From Lysobacter sp. MMG2 (GTDB lineage Bacteria > Pseudomonadota > Gammaproteobacteria > Xanthomonadales > Xanthomonadaceae): a stretch of 64,000 nt of DNA. The notes beneath the pieces were generated by a model that saw only the letters and a list, made by a program, of their open reading frames with translations, made no database searches and was not told the origin of the DNA. The first letter of the stretch is position 1; the number at the start of each line of letters is the position of its first letter. Below, one piece after another: positions 9,223 through 17,375 of this stretch. Made by a program: the position numbers and the translations under genes. Location of the stretch: assembly GCF_016735495.2 (NCBI RefSeq), contig NZ_JAERQY020000001.1, positions 124,001 to 188,000 of the forward strand, in the 5' to 3' direction.

Positions 9223-9302
9223 CCGCCTGCGTGCCGCCTCCACGAGGCGGTCACCCCAGGGTCGCTAATTTCGCCGCTCCAATCCTGATGGGAGCGGCGG
9301 GC

Positions 9303-10160
9303 ATGATCTGCATCACCGGTGCCGGTGGCACGCTCGGCAGCGAAGTCCTCGCCCAGTTGCAGGCCGCCGGCGCGCCGATCCGCGCCGCCTTCCATTCCGA
9401 CGACAAGGCCGACGCCGCCCGCGCCCAGGGCATCGACGTCGCGCTCATCGACTTCGAAGACCCCGATTCGCTGCGCGAGGCGTTCGCCGGCTGCGAGTCG
9501 CTGTTCCTGCTCGGGCACAACGCCGTCGACCAGACGGAACTGGAACTGGCCGCCGTCGACGCGGCGCGTTCCGCAGGCATTCGCCACATCGTCAAGCAAT
9601 CGGTGATGGGCGCGCAGGGCGAGGACTACAGCCTGGCGCAGGTGCATCGGCCGATCGAGATGGCGATAGAGGCCAGCGGCATCGGCTGGACGTTCCTGCG
9701 CCCGAACAGCTTCATGCAGAACGTCATGACCTTCATGAGCCCGACGATCCGCACCGAATCGGCGTTCTACAGCGCCAGCGACGACGCGCGGATCAGCCAC
9801 GTCGACGTGCGCGACATCGCGGCTGTCGCGGTGCAGGCGCTGCTGCACCCCGGCCAGCACGCGGGCCATGCCTACACGCTCACGGGACCTGACGCCTTCA
9901 CGTACGACGAACTCGCCGAAACGCTATCGCATGCACTCGGCCGCACGATCACGCACGTCGCCCTGCCGCCCAACGAGCTGCGCTACGGCATGGCCGACTG
10001 GGGCCTGCCCGACGAGATCGCCGATCGACTGATCGACCTGGAACGCTACTTCCGCAGCGGCGAAGCGGCCCTGGTCACCGGCGACATCGAACGCATCACC
10101 GGCCGCGCGCCGCGTCGCTTCGCCGATTACGCACGCGAGGTCGCACCGCTGCTGGGCTGA
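9303..10160 (+). CDS. NmrA-like / QorB-type NAD(P)-binding oxidoreductase
   Basis: The 285-residue atypical short-chain dehydrogenase starts MICITGAGGTLG, a Rossmann glycine motif at residues 6-12. It continues with LFLLGHN and the string TFLRPNSFMQN typical of NmrA-family and quinone-oxidoreductase-like proteins. The canonical SDR catalytic YxxxK is not obvious, as usual in this subgroup. It may be an NAD(P)H-dependent quinone reductase or a redox-sensing regulator. ATG 9303 was chosen because the Rossmann strand begins there, although the frame is open upstream. A hairpin follows the gene. Confidence 0.75.
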   Translation: MICITGAGGTLGSEVLAQLQAAGAPIRAAFHSDDKADAARAQGIDVALIDFEDPDSLREAFAGCESLFLLGHNAVDQTELELAAVDAARSAGIRHIVKQSVMGAQGEDYSLAQVHRPIEMAIEASGIGWTFLRPNSFMQNVMTFMSPTIRTESAFYSASDDARISHVDVRDIAAVAVQALLHPGQHAGHAYTLTGPDAFTYDELAETLSHALGRTITHVALPPNELRYGMADWGLPDEIADRLIDLERYFRSGEAALVTGDIERITGRAPRRFADYAREVAPLLG

Positions 10161-10166
10161 CCAGGC

Positions 10167-10186
10167 AACCGGCGCCCGCGCCGGTT
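10167..10186 (+). terminator. Hairpin after the NmrA-like gene
   Basis: A 9-bp perfect stem (10167-10175 with 10178-10186) lies in the 38-base gap before the acetyltransferase gene. It has no T-run, so it may only attenuate transcription. Confidence 0.35.
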
Positions 10187-10198
10187 AGGCTTGTCGGC

Positions 10199-10765
10199 AT
10201 GCCCACGCCCGCCTCCGAGTCCGCCGCGCCGCAAGCCGACCTGCGCATCCGCGCTGCAGTCGTCGCCGACCTGCCGGCCATCACCGCGCTGTACGCGCAG
10301 GAAGTCCGCGACCACGTCGCCACCTACGAATACGACGAGCCGGACGCGGCAGAGATGGCGCGTCGCTGGCAGGCCGTGGTCGCGCAGGGCTATCCGTATC
10401 TGGTGGCGGAGCGCAACGGCGTGTTCGCCGGCTATGCCTACGTCAGCAGCTATCGCACACGCGAGGGCTATCGCTGGACCGTCGAGGACACCGTCTACGT
10501 GCACCCCGACCACGTTGGACGCGGCGTCGGACGCGCACTGCTGCAGCGGCTGATCGACGACTGCACGGCGCTCGGCCTGCGGCAGATGGTCGCGGTCGTG
10601 GGCGACGTGACCAACCTGGCTTCGATTGCCCTGCACGAGAAGCTTGGCTTCCGTACCGTCGGCGTCTTCCAGGGACTCGGCCGCAAACACGGGCGCTGGC
10701 TGGACACGGTGCAGATGCAACGAGCGTTGGGGAAAGGCAACGAAAGCGCCGTCGAGGACGCCTAG
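10199..10765 (+). CDS. GNAT N-acetyltransferase, phosphinothricin-acetyltransferase-like
   Basis: The 188-residue protein has the GNAT acetyl-CoA signature VYVHPDHVGRGVGRALLQ-like segment at about 99-115 and the C-terminal string GFRTVGVFQGLGRKHGRWLD characteristic of the Pat/Bar and YncA (MnaT) subgroup. These enzymes acetylate phosphinothricin, methionine sulfone or similar amino compounds. The substrate cannot be fixed from sequence. Its TAG stop abuts the ATG of the downstream frameshifted lipoprotein gene, so the pair was probably translationally coupled. Confidence 0.85.
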   Translation: MPTPASESAAPQADLRIRAAVVADLPAITALYAQEVRDHVATYEYDEPDAAEMARRWQAVVAQGYPYLVAERNGVFAGYAYVSSYRTREGYRWTVEDTVYVHPDHVGRGVGRALLQRLIDDCTALGLRQMVAVVGDVTNLASIALHEKLGFRTVGVFQGLGRKHGRWLDTVQMQRALGKGNESAVEDA

Positions 10766-11236
10766 ATGCGCGAGCGCGTCTTGCGGGTGGCCGTCGTTCT
10801 GGCGGCGGCGTTGGCGGCGTCGGGCTGTATCGACGACATGGTCCAGGACGCGTTCTATCCGTCGATGTCCGATGCCGTCGCCGACGGCGCGATCCGCCGC
10901 GGCTGGATTCCCGACTGGGTGCCGGCGGGCGCTACCCGCTGCGCGAAGTGCACGAGGTCGACACGAGCATGAGCGCGCTGGCATTCGACCTGCCCGCCGG
11001 AGCGGAGGCCGCTTCCGCCTCATTGCAGGCCGATCCATGCCTCGCAGGCCGCTCCGCAACGGCTGGAGCGCCCCTGGTGGCCCGAGCCCCAGGAGATGGC
11101 CCGGGACCATGATGTCTTCCAGTGCCAGGCCCCGCCGGGCTCGACCTATGACGAATTCGTCGCCCGCCGCCGGGACGGCGCAGGCGGGCTCCACTGGCGA
11201 GGCTGGTCTCCCGGGCCCGACGAACGGTCAAAATAA
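10766..11236 (+). pseudogene. Frameshifted lipoprotein gene
   Basis: Translation from ATG 10766 gives a lipoprotein signal (VLAAALAASGC, cysteine 21) and then WIPDWVP, but stops at TGA 10970-10972. Near 10930 the protein-like reading moves to the minus-1 frame (REVHEVDTSMSALAFDLP). Near 11003 it returns to the first frame (HCRPIHASQ, RLERPWWPEPQEM) and runs to TAA 11234-11236. The coherent product would be about 155 residues. Two compensating single-base shifts about 75 bases apart fit best. This is either a decayed gene or a sequencing error pair. The function is unknown. Confidence 0.7.
11220..11229 (+). promoter_or_regulatory. Half-copy of the TetR operator motif
   Basis: ACGAACGGTC matches the first ten bases of the fuller site 18 bases downstream, with one difference. 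It could be an additional weak half-site. Confidence 0.3.
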
Positions 11237-11237
11237 A

Positions 11238-11252
11238 ACGAACGGCCGTGCT
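11238..11252 (+). promoter_or_regulatory. Operator-like palindrome upstream of the TetR gene
   Basis: ACGAACGGCCGTGCT has a perfect ACGGCCGT core and lies 11 bases before the TetR start, flanked by AAAA and ATTTT. An almost identical site in opposite orientation occurs at 11918-11932. Position and pairing suggest autoregulation by the TetR protein. Confidence 0.6.
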
Positions 11253-11263
11253 ATTTTCCCGCC

Positions 11264-11872
11264 ATGACTGTTCTGACCGCCACCAGCAAAGGCGCCGCCA
11301 CCCGTGAGGCCATCATCGACCGGGCCTACGGCATCGCCTGCGCGGCCGGGCTGGAAGGCCTGTCGATCGGACCATTGGCGCAGGCGGTGGGCATGTCGAA
11401 GAGCGGCGTGTTCGCCCACTTCGGCTCCCGCGAAGACCTGCAACTGGCCGTGCTCGATGCCGCTGGCGAGCGTTTCGTCGACTTCGTCCTGCGCCCCGCG
11501 CTGAAGCAACCGCGCGGGCTGGCACGCCTGCGCGCGGTCCTCGAGGCCTGGTACGACTGGGTCCGGCAGTCCGAAGGCAGCTGCCTGCTGCTCAGCGCCG
11601 CCAGCGAGTACGACGACCGTCCCGGCCCGCTGCGCGATCGCCTCGTCCAGCATGAACGTCGCTGGCGGGTGGAAGTCGCCCGCGCCGTGGGCCTGGCGAT
11701 CGAGACCGGCGAGCTTTCCGCCGACACCGACGCCGACCAGATGGCCTTCGAGTTGTACGCCCTGGCCCTCGCCGTCCATCACGATGCCGGCCTGTTCGGT
11801 TTCGATACTGCCGCCGACCACGGCCGCCGCGCGCTCGAGCGGCTGTTCCGCTCCTACGCCCCCACCGCCTGA
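11264..11872 (+). CDS. TetR/AcrR-family transcriptional regulator
   Basis: The 202-residue protein has a TetR N-terminal helix-turn-helix domain (about 10-60): TREAIIDRAYGIACAAG, then SIGPLAQAVGMSKSGVFAHF, with the usual recognition helix. The C-terminal ligand domain is helical and diverged. It is followed after 21 bases by an alpha/beta hydrolase gene with its own GGAGG site, so the two form a coupled unit. Operator-like sequences upstream of this gene and at the start of the hydrolase gene suggest it controls both. The ligand is unknown; a lipid or ester substrate of the hydrolase would be reasonable. Confidence 0.9.
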   Translation: MTVLTATSKGAATREAIIDRAYGIACAAGLEGLSIGPLAQAVGMSKSGVFAHFGSREDLQLAVLDAAGERFVDFVLRPALKQPRGLARLRAVLEAWYDWVRQSEGSCLLLSAASEYDDRPGPLRDRLVQHERRWRVEVARAVGLAIETGELSADTDADQMAFELYALALAVHHDAGLFGFDTAADHGRRALERLFRSYAPTA

Positions 11873-11893
11873 CTCCCCCACGGAGGCCCCACC

Positions 11894-12820
11894 GTGTACC
11901 CGCTCATCGCCAAAATTAGCACGACCGTTCGTAAAGTAACCGGATTGTATGGACTGAGGCTGTGGTTCGCGGTCGGCAGTCTGGTGGCGCCGCGGGCGAC
12001 CCTCGTCCGGGCCGCCCGCCTGTTCTGCACGCCGCTGCCCTCCTCCCGCAGCCGCGCTCTGGCAGCGCCCACCTTCGGCGCGCGCGAGGACAGCATCGAG
12101 GTCGACGGCCACACCGTGACCGCCTACGTCTGGGGCGATCCGCGCCGCCAGCCCTACGTGCTTTTCGCGCATGGCTGGTCCAGCCACGGCACGCGCGTCG
12201 CCGCATGGCTGCCGCGCCTGCGGCAGGCCGGTTACGCCGTGGTGGCCTTCGATCAGCCCGCACACGGCCGCAGCCCCGGCGATCAGGCGACACTGCCCTG
12301 CTTCACCCGTCATCTGCTCGCGGTCGGCGCGCACTTTGGACCGGCGGCAGTCGTGATCGGACATTCGCTCGGCGGCGCGGCGACGGCGAACGCCCTCGCG
12401 CGCGGGCTGCAGGCCGAACGCGCCGTCTTGATCGCGCCAGCGGCCGACCCGGTGGCCGCGGCGGAGCGTTTCGCGGACCTGCTGTGGATCGGGCGTTCAC
12501 TCGTGCAACGCATGTTCGACTACTTCGAAAGCCGCATCGGCCTGACATTCGACGAACAGCAGGCGCACCACACCGCGCCGCTGATCGGCCGGCCCGCGCT
12601 GATCGTGCACGACCTGGAGGACCGCGACGTGCCCTGGTCCGAAGGCGAGCGTTATGCCCGTTACTGGCCCGACTCGCGCCTGCTGACCACCCGTGGCCTG
12701 GGTCACCGGCGCGTGCTGGAAGACGATGCGGTGATCGCCGCCGTGATGCGCTTCCTGCGCGGCGAAACGGTCGGCGACCGCCTGGTTTCCACGCCGAACC
12801 TGCCCTTCGGCGTGGCCTGA
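11894..12820 (+). CDS. Alpha/beta-fold hydrolase
   Basis: The 308-residue protein has the hydrolase fold with oxyanion string FAHGWSSHGT (91-100), nucleophile elbow GHSLGG (Ser158), an acid in DLEDRD (240-245) and His271 in GLGHRR. GTG 11894 is chosen because GGAGG lies 7 bases upstream and 9 bases after the TetR stop. A downstream TTG at 11945 is an alternative. An operator-like sequence (11918-11932) lies within the first codons, which makes a second internal promoter and shorter product possible. No signal peptide is evident; the N-terminus is basic and amphipathic. The substrate is unknown. Confidence 0.85.
   Translation: MYPLIAKISTTVRKVTGLYGLRLWFAVGSLVAPRATLVRAARLFCTPLPSSRSRALAAPTFGAREDSIEVDGHTVTAYVWGDPRRQPYVLFAHGWSSHGTRVAAWLPRLRQAGYAVVAFDQPAHGRSPGDQATLPCFTRHLLAVGAHFGPAAVVIGHSLGGAATANALARGLQAERAVLIAPAADPVAAAERFADLLWIGRSLVQRMFDYFESRIGLTFDEQQAHHTAPLIGRPALIVHDLEDRDVPWSEGERYARYWPDSRLLTTRGLGHRRVLEDDAVIAAVMRFLRGETVGDRLVSTPNLPFGVA
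11918..11932 (-). promoter_or_regulatory. Second TetR operator-like site at the hydrolase start
   Basis: On the minus strand this reads ACGAACGGTCGTGCT, 14 of 15 identical to the site at 11238-11252, with matching A/T-rich flanks (AATTTT here, ATTTT there). It sits inside codons 9-13 of the hydrolase gene as annotated. Confidence 0.55.
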
Positions 12821-12881
12821 GACGCGGGTTCATTGCCCGGTCCCGAATGAGGCCCTAAGCTTCCTGCAACCGATTTCCACC

Positions 12882-12908
12882 GACGGCGCCCCCGGGGCGC
12901 CGTCTTGC
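12882..12908 (+). terminator. GC-rich hairpin after the hydrolase gene
   Basis: 12882-12892 and 12894-12904 are perfect inverted repeats (GACGGCGCCCC) followed by TTGC. This is a strong hairpin with a poor T-run. Confidence 0.45.
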
Positions 12909-12967
12909 TGCAGGACCGCTGATGCACATCCCCGCTCTGCCCTCCACCCGTTCCGTCGGGCGGCCCG

Positions 12968-14173
12968 ATGTCTGAGTCGCTGCAGGCGTTGCTCGAAAGC
13001 CAGCCCCACGCCATCGTCGAACGCGACGGCGTCCGCTACACCCTGCTGGGCACCGCACACGTCTCGCTGGCGAGCGTGGAGGCCGTGCGCGATGCCGTGG
13101 TCAGCGGCGCCTTCGACGCGGTGGCGGTCGAACTGGACCCGCAGCGCCTGCAGGCGCTGACCGACCCGGATGCGATGGCGCGGATGGACCTGGTCGAGGT
13201 CATCCGGAAAGGCAAGACCGCGTTGTTCGCCGCCAACCTCGCGCTGGCCGCCTACCAGCGACGCCTGGCCGAGCAGTTGGGCATCGAGCCCGGCGCCGAG
13301 CTCAAGCGCGCCGTGCTGGAAGCGCGCGAACGCGACCTGCCCGTGCACCTGATCGATCGCGACGTCGGCCTGACCTTCAAGCGCGCGAGTGCGGGGCTCG
13401 GTTTCTGGGGTCGCATCAAGCTCGCCTCGGGCCTGATCACCGCGCTCTTCGTCGATGAGGAAGTAGGCGAAGCCGACATCGAGAAGCTCAAGCAGGGCGA
13501 CATGCTCGAATCGAGTTTCAGCGAATTCGCCAGCGACAGCCCGGAACTCTACGAAGCCGTCATCGCCGAGCGCGACCGCTACATGGCCGCGCGCCTGCGC
13601 GAAACGCACGGCGACGCGCGCGAAGTATTGGCGGTGGTCGGCGCCGGCCACCTGCAGGGACTGGCCCGTCACCTGCGCGAAGAAACGCGCGATCCCGAAG
13701 CGATCCGCACCGAACTGGAATCCGTTCGCAAGAAGAGCCGCACGCCGTGGCTGGGCATCATCGTCGTGGCGCTGATCGCCGCCGGCATCGGCGTGGGCAT
13801 CTGGCGCGGCGGTTTCGCCATGGGCGCCGATCTGCTGCTGCAATGGGTCGCCTGCACCGCCGGCTTCGCTGCCATCGGCTGCGCGCTGGCGACGGCGCAT
13901 CCGCTGAGCATCCTGACGGCCGCGGTGTTCGCGCCGCTCAAGCCGTTCCGCCTGGGCGTGCCCACCGGCACCTTCAGCGCACTCACCGAGGCGCGCATCC
14001 GCAAGCCGACCTATGCCGACTTCATGTCCCTGCGCGACGACGTGCAGAGCGTGCGCGGCTGGTATCGCAACCGCGTGGCGCGCGTGCTGGTGACGTTCCT
14101 GCTGACCAACCTGGGCTCGGCGATCGGCGCATGGGTGGGCGTGTTCCGCATTGGCGGGCGCTTGCTGGGCTGA
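12968..14173 (+). CDS. TraB/PrgY-family membrane protein
   Basis: The 401-residue protein starts with a TraB/GumN-type domain showing GTAHVS (28-33), AVELD (53-57) and GAGHLQG (225-231), the conserved metal-binding-like motifs of the family. A C-terminal region with several membrane segments follows (from about 260 onward), including a string around AHPLSILTAAVFAPLKP. PrgY in Enterococcus blocks a peptide pheromone, and eukaryotic relatives sit in mitochondrial outer membranes, but bacterial chromosomal members have no settled role. A metal-dependent peptidase-like activity has been proposed for the fold. It stands alone between two hairpins. Confidence 0.85.
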   Translation: MSESLQALLESQPHAIVERDGVRYTLLGTAHVSLASVEAVRDAVVSGAFDAVAVELDPQRLQALTDPDAMARMDLVEVIRKGKTALFAANLALAAYQRRLAEQLGIEPGAELKRAVLEARERDLPVHLIDRDVGLTFKRASAGLGFWGRIKLASGLITALFVDEEVGEADIEKLKQGDMLESSFSEFASDSPELYEAVIAERDRYMAARLRETHGDAREVLAVVGAGHLQGLARHLREETRDPEAIRTELESVRKKSRTPWLGIIVVALIAAGIGVGIWRGGFAMGADLLLQWVACTAGFAAIGCALATAHPLSILTAAVFAPLKPFRLGVPTGTFSALTEARIRKPTYADFMSLRDDVQSVRGWYRNRVARVLVTFLLTNLGSAIGAWVGVFRIGGRLLG

Positions 14174-14197
14174 TACGACGCCGCAAGGCTTGCAAGA

Positions 14198-14229
14198 AAA
14201 AGGGCCGGAGCTTCCACTCCGGCCCTTTT
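14198..14229. terminator. Bidirectional terminator between the TraB gene and the RND cluster
   Basis: A 13-bp perfect stem (14198-14210 with 14217-14229) with A-rich left and T-rich right arms serves both converging transcripts. The stem includes AAAAGGGCCGGAG. Confidence 0.85.
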
Positions 14230-14251
14230 CATTTCCGTGCCACTGCGCGAA

Positions 14252-17200
14252 TCAATCCACCGAGAGTGCGGTGATCGTCGCGCCACCGGTCGGACCTTCC
14301 ACCTGCTTCCCCCGCGCGCGACGGACCATGCGCGCGGTATTGGTGCGCAGATCGTCGAGCATCGCGTAGATCGTCGGCAGGAACAGCAGGCTCACCACGG
14401 TGGAGAACGCCAGACCGCCGGCAATCGCGCGCGCCATCGGGTAGTACGCCGGACCGTCGCCACCGATCTGCGTCTGCGTCAGCGAGATCGGCACCATCGC
14501 CAGGATCGCCGTGCCCATCGTCATCAGGATCGGGCGCAGGCGTTCCTTGCTGCCTTCCACCAGCGCGTCGGTGCGCGACAGGCCGCGACGCCGCAGGTTG
14601 TTGATGTGCTCGATCATCACGATGCCGTTGTTCACCACCACGCCCATCAGCACCAGGATGCCGATGAAGGCCATGATGTTGAACTCCGTGCCGGTGAGCC
14701 AGAACAGCCAGAACACGCCGAACACCGAGAACAACACGCCGCTCATGATGGCCGAGGGGAACAGCAGCGACTCGAACACCGCCGCCATCACCACGTAGAT
14801 CATGATCAGCGCGATCAGCAGGTTGAACATCATCTGCTTGTTCGCTTCGGCCTCGTCCTCGAAGGCGCCGGACTCGAAGGTGAAGTTGTAGCCGGCCGGG
14901 AACGCCACCGACTTGAGCACTTCCTCCATCGCCTTGCGCGCTTCGGGCACGGTGACCTTCTCGCCGAGGTTGGCCTGGATGGCGACCGTCGTCTGCCGGT
15001 TCGCGCGCTGGATCTGCGTGGCCGACGGTTTGATCGCCACGTCCACCATCGCCAGCAACGGAACGGTGCGGCCGTCCGGCGCGCGCACGGTGAAGCTGGC
15101 GACGTCTTCCATGCCGAACTTCTCGGCGCCGGCGAAACGGACCCACACCGGAACCTCGGTGTCGCCGCGACGGAACTCGCGCAGCGGTGCGCCGCGCAGT
15201 GCCAGGCCGACGAAGCTCGCCACTTCCTGCGCGCTGAAGCCGAAGGACGCCGCACGCTCACGATCCACGCGCACCGACAGCTCGCTGTTCTGGTCGCCGA
15301 TGTCCACGCGCACATCGCGCAGTTCCTTGCGCTTGGCGAGAATGGGCACGATGTCGTTGGCCAGCTCGACCAGCGTCTCGGTCGAATCGCCCACCAGCTG
15401 CACCTGCACGTTCTGGCCGGGACCGCCGCCACCGCCGCCACCGCCCTGGTTGCCGATGCCGATGTTGGCGCGGGCCGACTTCGGCAGGTCCTTGCGAAGC
15501 TGCTCGATGATGCCCTTGGACTCGCTGATCTTGGCGACGTCGAAGGTGATGCGCGTACCACCCCAACCCTGCTCGCTGTAATACGAGTAGATCTGGGTGA
15601 TGTTGTACTTCTTGCGGTTGCCGTCGAGGAACTTCTCGATCTTGAGGATCTCGTCCGACATCTGCTCCTTGGTGTACGCGCCCTTCCACTGGTAGAAGAT
15701 GTTCGTCTCGGTGCCGTCGTCGCCACCGAACATGTTCTTCTTGGTCAGCATGAACGGCACGATGCTGACGGCGATGATCAGCAGGATGCCGAGCACGGCC
15801 TTGCCGCGGTGTTCCAGCGTCCAGCGCAGGAACGTCGCATAGCGCTTCTGCATGCGCGGGATCAGGCCGTGTTCCGACCTCACCGCCGGCGGCGTCTTCA
15901 GTCGCGCGGAGATCATCGGGATCAGGCTCACCGCCACCAGCCACGAGGCCAGCAGCGACACCGAGATCGTGATCGCGATCTGCGACAGGTAGATGCTCAG
16001 GAAGTTGCGCTCGCCGAACAGGTTCGGCAGGAACACGATGCAGTGGCACAGCGTGCCCGCCGACAGCGCGATGGCGACGTGCTTGGTGCCCAGGATCGAC
16101 GCACCCACCGGGTTGTCCGGCATGCGCTCGCGTTCCTGGTAGATGCTTTCCACCACCACGACCGCGTTGTCCACCAGCATGCCCACCGCCAGCAGCAGGC
16201 CCATCATCGACAGGATGTTGAGCGTGACGCCGGTGAAGTACATGAAGCCCAGCGTCATCACGAAGCAGATCGGGATGGCCAGGGTCACCATCAGCGTCGA
16301 CGGCCAGTGGCGCAGGAAGAAGAACAGCACCGCGATCGACAGCAGCAAGCCGATGCCGCCGGCCTCGGCCAGTTCCAGCAGCGACTTGGTGACGTTATCG
16401 CCCTGGTTGTCGATGATGATGATGCGGATGTCGCTCAGCTCGGGCTGCTTGCGGATCGCCTCCACTTCCGCCAATGCCTTGCTGGACACATCGACCAGGT
16501 TCGCGTTGCGTTCCTTGAAGATGTCCAGGCCGATCGCCGGACGGCCGTCGAGACGGCGCCCGTAATTCATGCGCTGCGGCTTCAGGCGCACCTGTGCGAT
16601 GTCGCCCAGGCGAACGCCGGCGTTGTTGATGACCAGGTCGCGCAGCTGTTGCAGGTCGGCGATCTCACCCACCGGCTGCACGCGCAGACGGCGACCGCCA
16701 TCGTCGATCTGGCCGGCGGAGATGGAGAAGTTCACCGCCTTCAGCCGCTCGTTGAGCTCGTTGAGGCTGAGGTTGTGCGCGGTCAGGCGATCGGGATCGA
16801 TCGCGATCTCCACCTCGTTCGGCGCCGCGCCGGTCACGTCCACGCGCGCCACGCCCGGAATGCGCTCGATGCGGCGCTTGAATTCGCGCTCGATCATGTC
16901 GTACGAGCCGGTCAGGTCGCTCTTGCTGGCCAGGCGTACGCGCAGGACCGGCTCGTCGGTCGTGGAAAACTTGAAGACGTTGTAGCGCTGCAGGTCCTCC
17001 GGCAGGTCGTCGCGGATCGCGTCGATGCGCTCGCGCGCCTCCGACGCCGCGATCGCCACATCGCGGTTCCAGTCGGAGAACTGCATGAAGATCTCGGCGC
17101 CGTCGGCACGGGCGTTCGCGTCCATGCGCTTGATGCCGGTCATCGTCGACAGGGCTTCCTCCACCGGACGCAGCAGCGTGCGCTCCACCTCCTCGGGGGT

Positions 17201-17362
17201 GGAGCCGGTGTAGGGAACCTGGACGAAGATGAAGGGCGGCGAGACTTCCGGGAAGGCTTCAAGCGGCAGGCGGATCGCCGCGATCAGGCCGATCACGAAC
17301 AGCGACACGAAGAACATGATCGCCGTGACCGGCCGCTTGATGCTGAGCTCCGCAATGGTCAT
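14252..17362 (-). CDS. RND efflux transporter permease 2 (lacks classical proton-relay residues)
   Basis: The 1,036-residue inner-membrane pump has the RND duplicated architecture: TM1 at about 10-30, a large periplasmic loop, a TM2-6 block (about 335-470), and a second half with the same pattern. In TM4 the string is GMLVDNAVV (Asp398, Asn399) where AcrB has two aspartates. In TM10 it is VVNNGIVMIEH where AcrB has a lysine. A run of eight glycines lies in the second periplasmic domain, coded near 15420-15445. ATG 17362 (MTIAELSIKRP) is chosen over an upstream open frame. It is 13 bases after the first RND gene, and both follow one adaptor gene. Confidence 0.93.
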   Translation of the reverse strand: MTIAELSIKRPVTAIMFFVSLFVIGLIAAIRLPLEAFPEVSPPFIFVQVPYTGSTPEEVERTLLRPVEEALSTMTGIKRMDANARADGAEIFMQFSDWNRDVAIAASEARERIDAIRDDLPEDLQRYNVFKFSTTDEPVLRVRLASKSDLTGSYDMIEREFKRRIERIPGVARVDVTGAAPNEVEIAIDPDRLTAHNLSLNELNERLKAVNFSISAGQIDDGGRRLRVQPVGEIADLQQLRDLVINNAGVRLGDIAQVRLKPQRMNYGRRLDGRPAIGLDIFKERNANLVDVSSKALAEVEAIRKQPELSDIRIIIIDNQGDNVTKSLLELAEAGGIGLLLSIAVLFFFLRHWPSTLMVTLAIPICFVMTLGFMYFTGVTLNILSMMGLLLAVGMLVDNAVVVVESIYQERERMPDNPVGASILGTKHVAIALSAGTLCHCIVFLPNLFGERNFLSIYLSQIAITISVSLLASWLVAVSLIPMISARLKTPPAVRSEHGLIPRMQKRYATFLRWTLEHRGKAVLGILLIIAVSIVPFMLTKKNMFGGDDGTETNIFYQWKGAYTKEQMSDEILKIEKFLDGNRKKYNITQIYSYYSEQGWGGTRITFDVAKISESKGIIEQLRKDLPKSARANIGIGNQGGGGGGGGPGQNVQVQLVGDSTETLVELANDIVPILAKRKELRDVRVDIGDQNSELSVRVDRERAASFGFSAQEVASFVGLALRGAPLREFRRGDTEVPVWVRFAGAEKFGMEDVASFTVRAPDGRTVPLLAMVDVAIKPSATQIQRANRQTTVAIQANLGEKVTVPEARKAMEEVLKSVAFPAGYNFTFESGAFEDEAEANKQMMFNLLIALIMIYVVMAAVFESLLFPSAIMSGVLFSVFGVFWLFWLTGTEFNIMAFIGILVLMGVVVNNGIVMIEHINNLRRRGLSRTDALVEGSKERLRPILMTMGTAILAMVPISLTQTQIGGDGPAYYPMARAIAGGLAFSTVVSLLFLPTIYAMLDDLRTNTARMVRRARGKQVEGPTGGATITALSVD

Positions 17363-17375
17363 GTCGGCATGCTCC

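Noticed and set aside
11893-11949. ATG at 11949 as start of the hydrolase
   Set aside because: It is out of frame with the hydrolase; only GTG 11894 and TTG 11945 are in frame.
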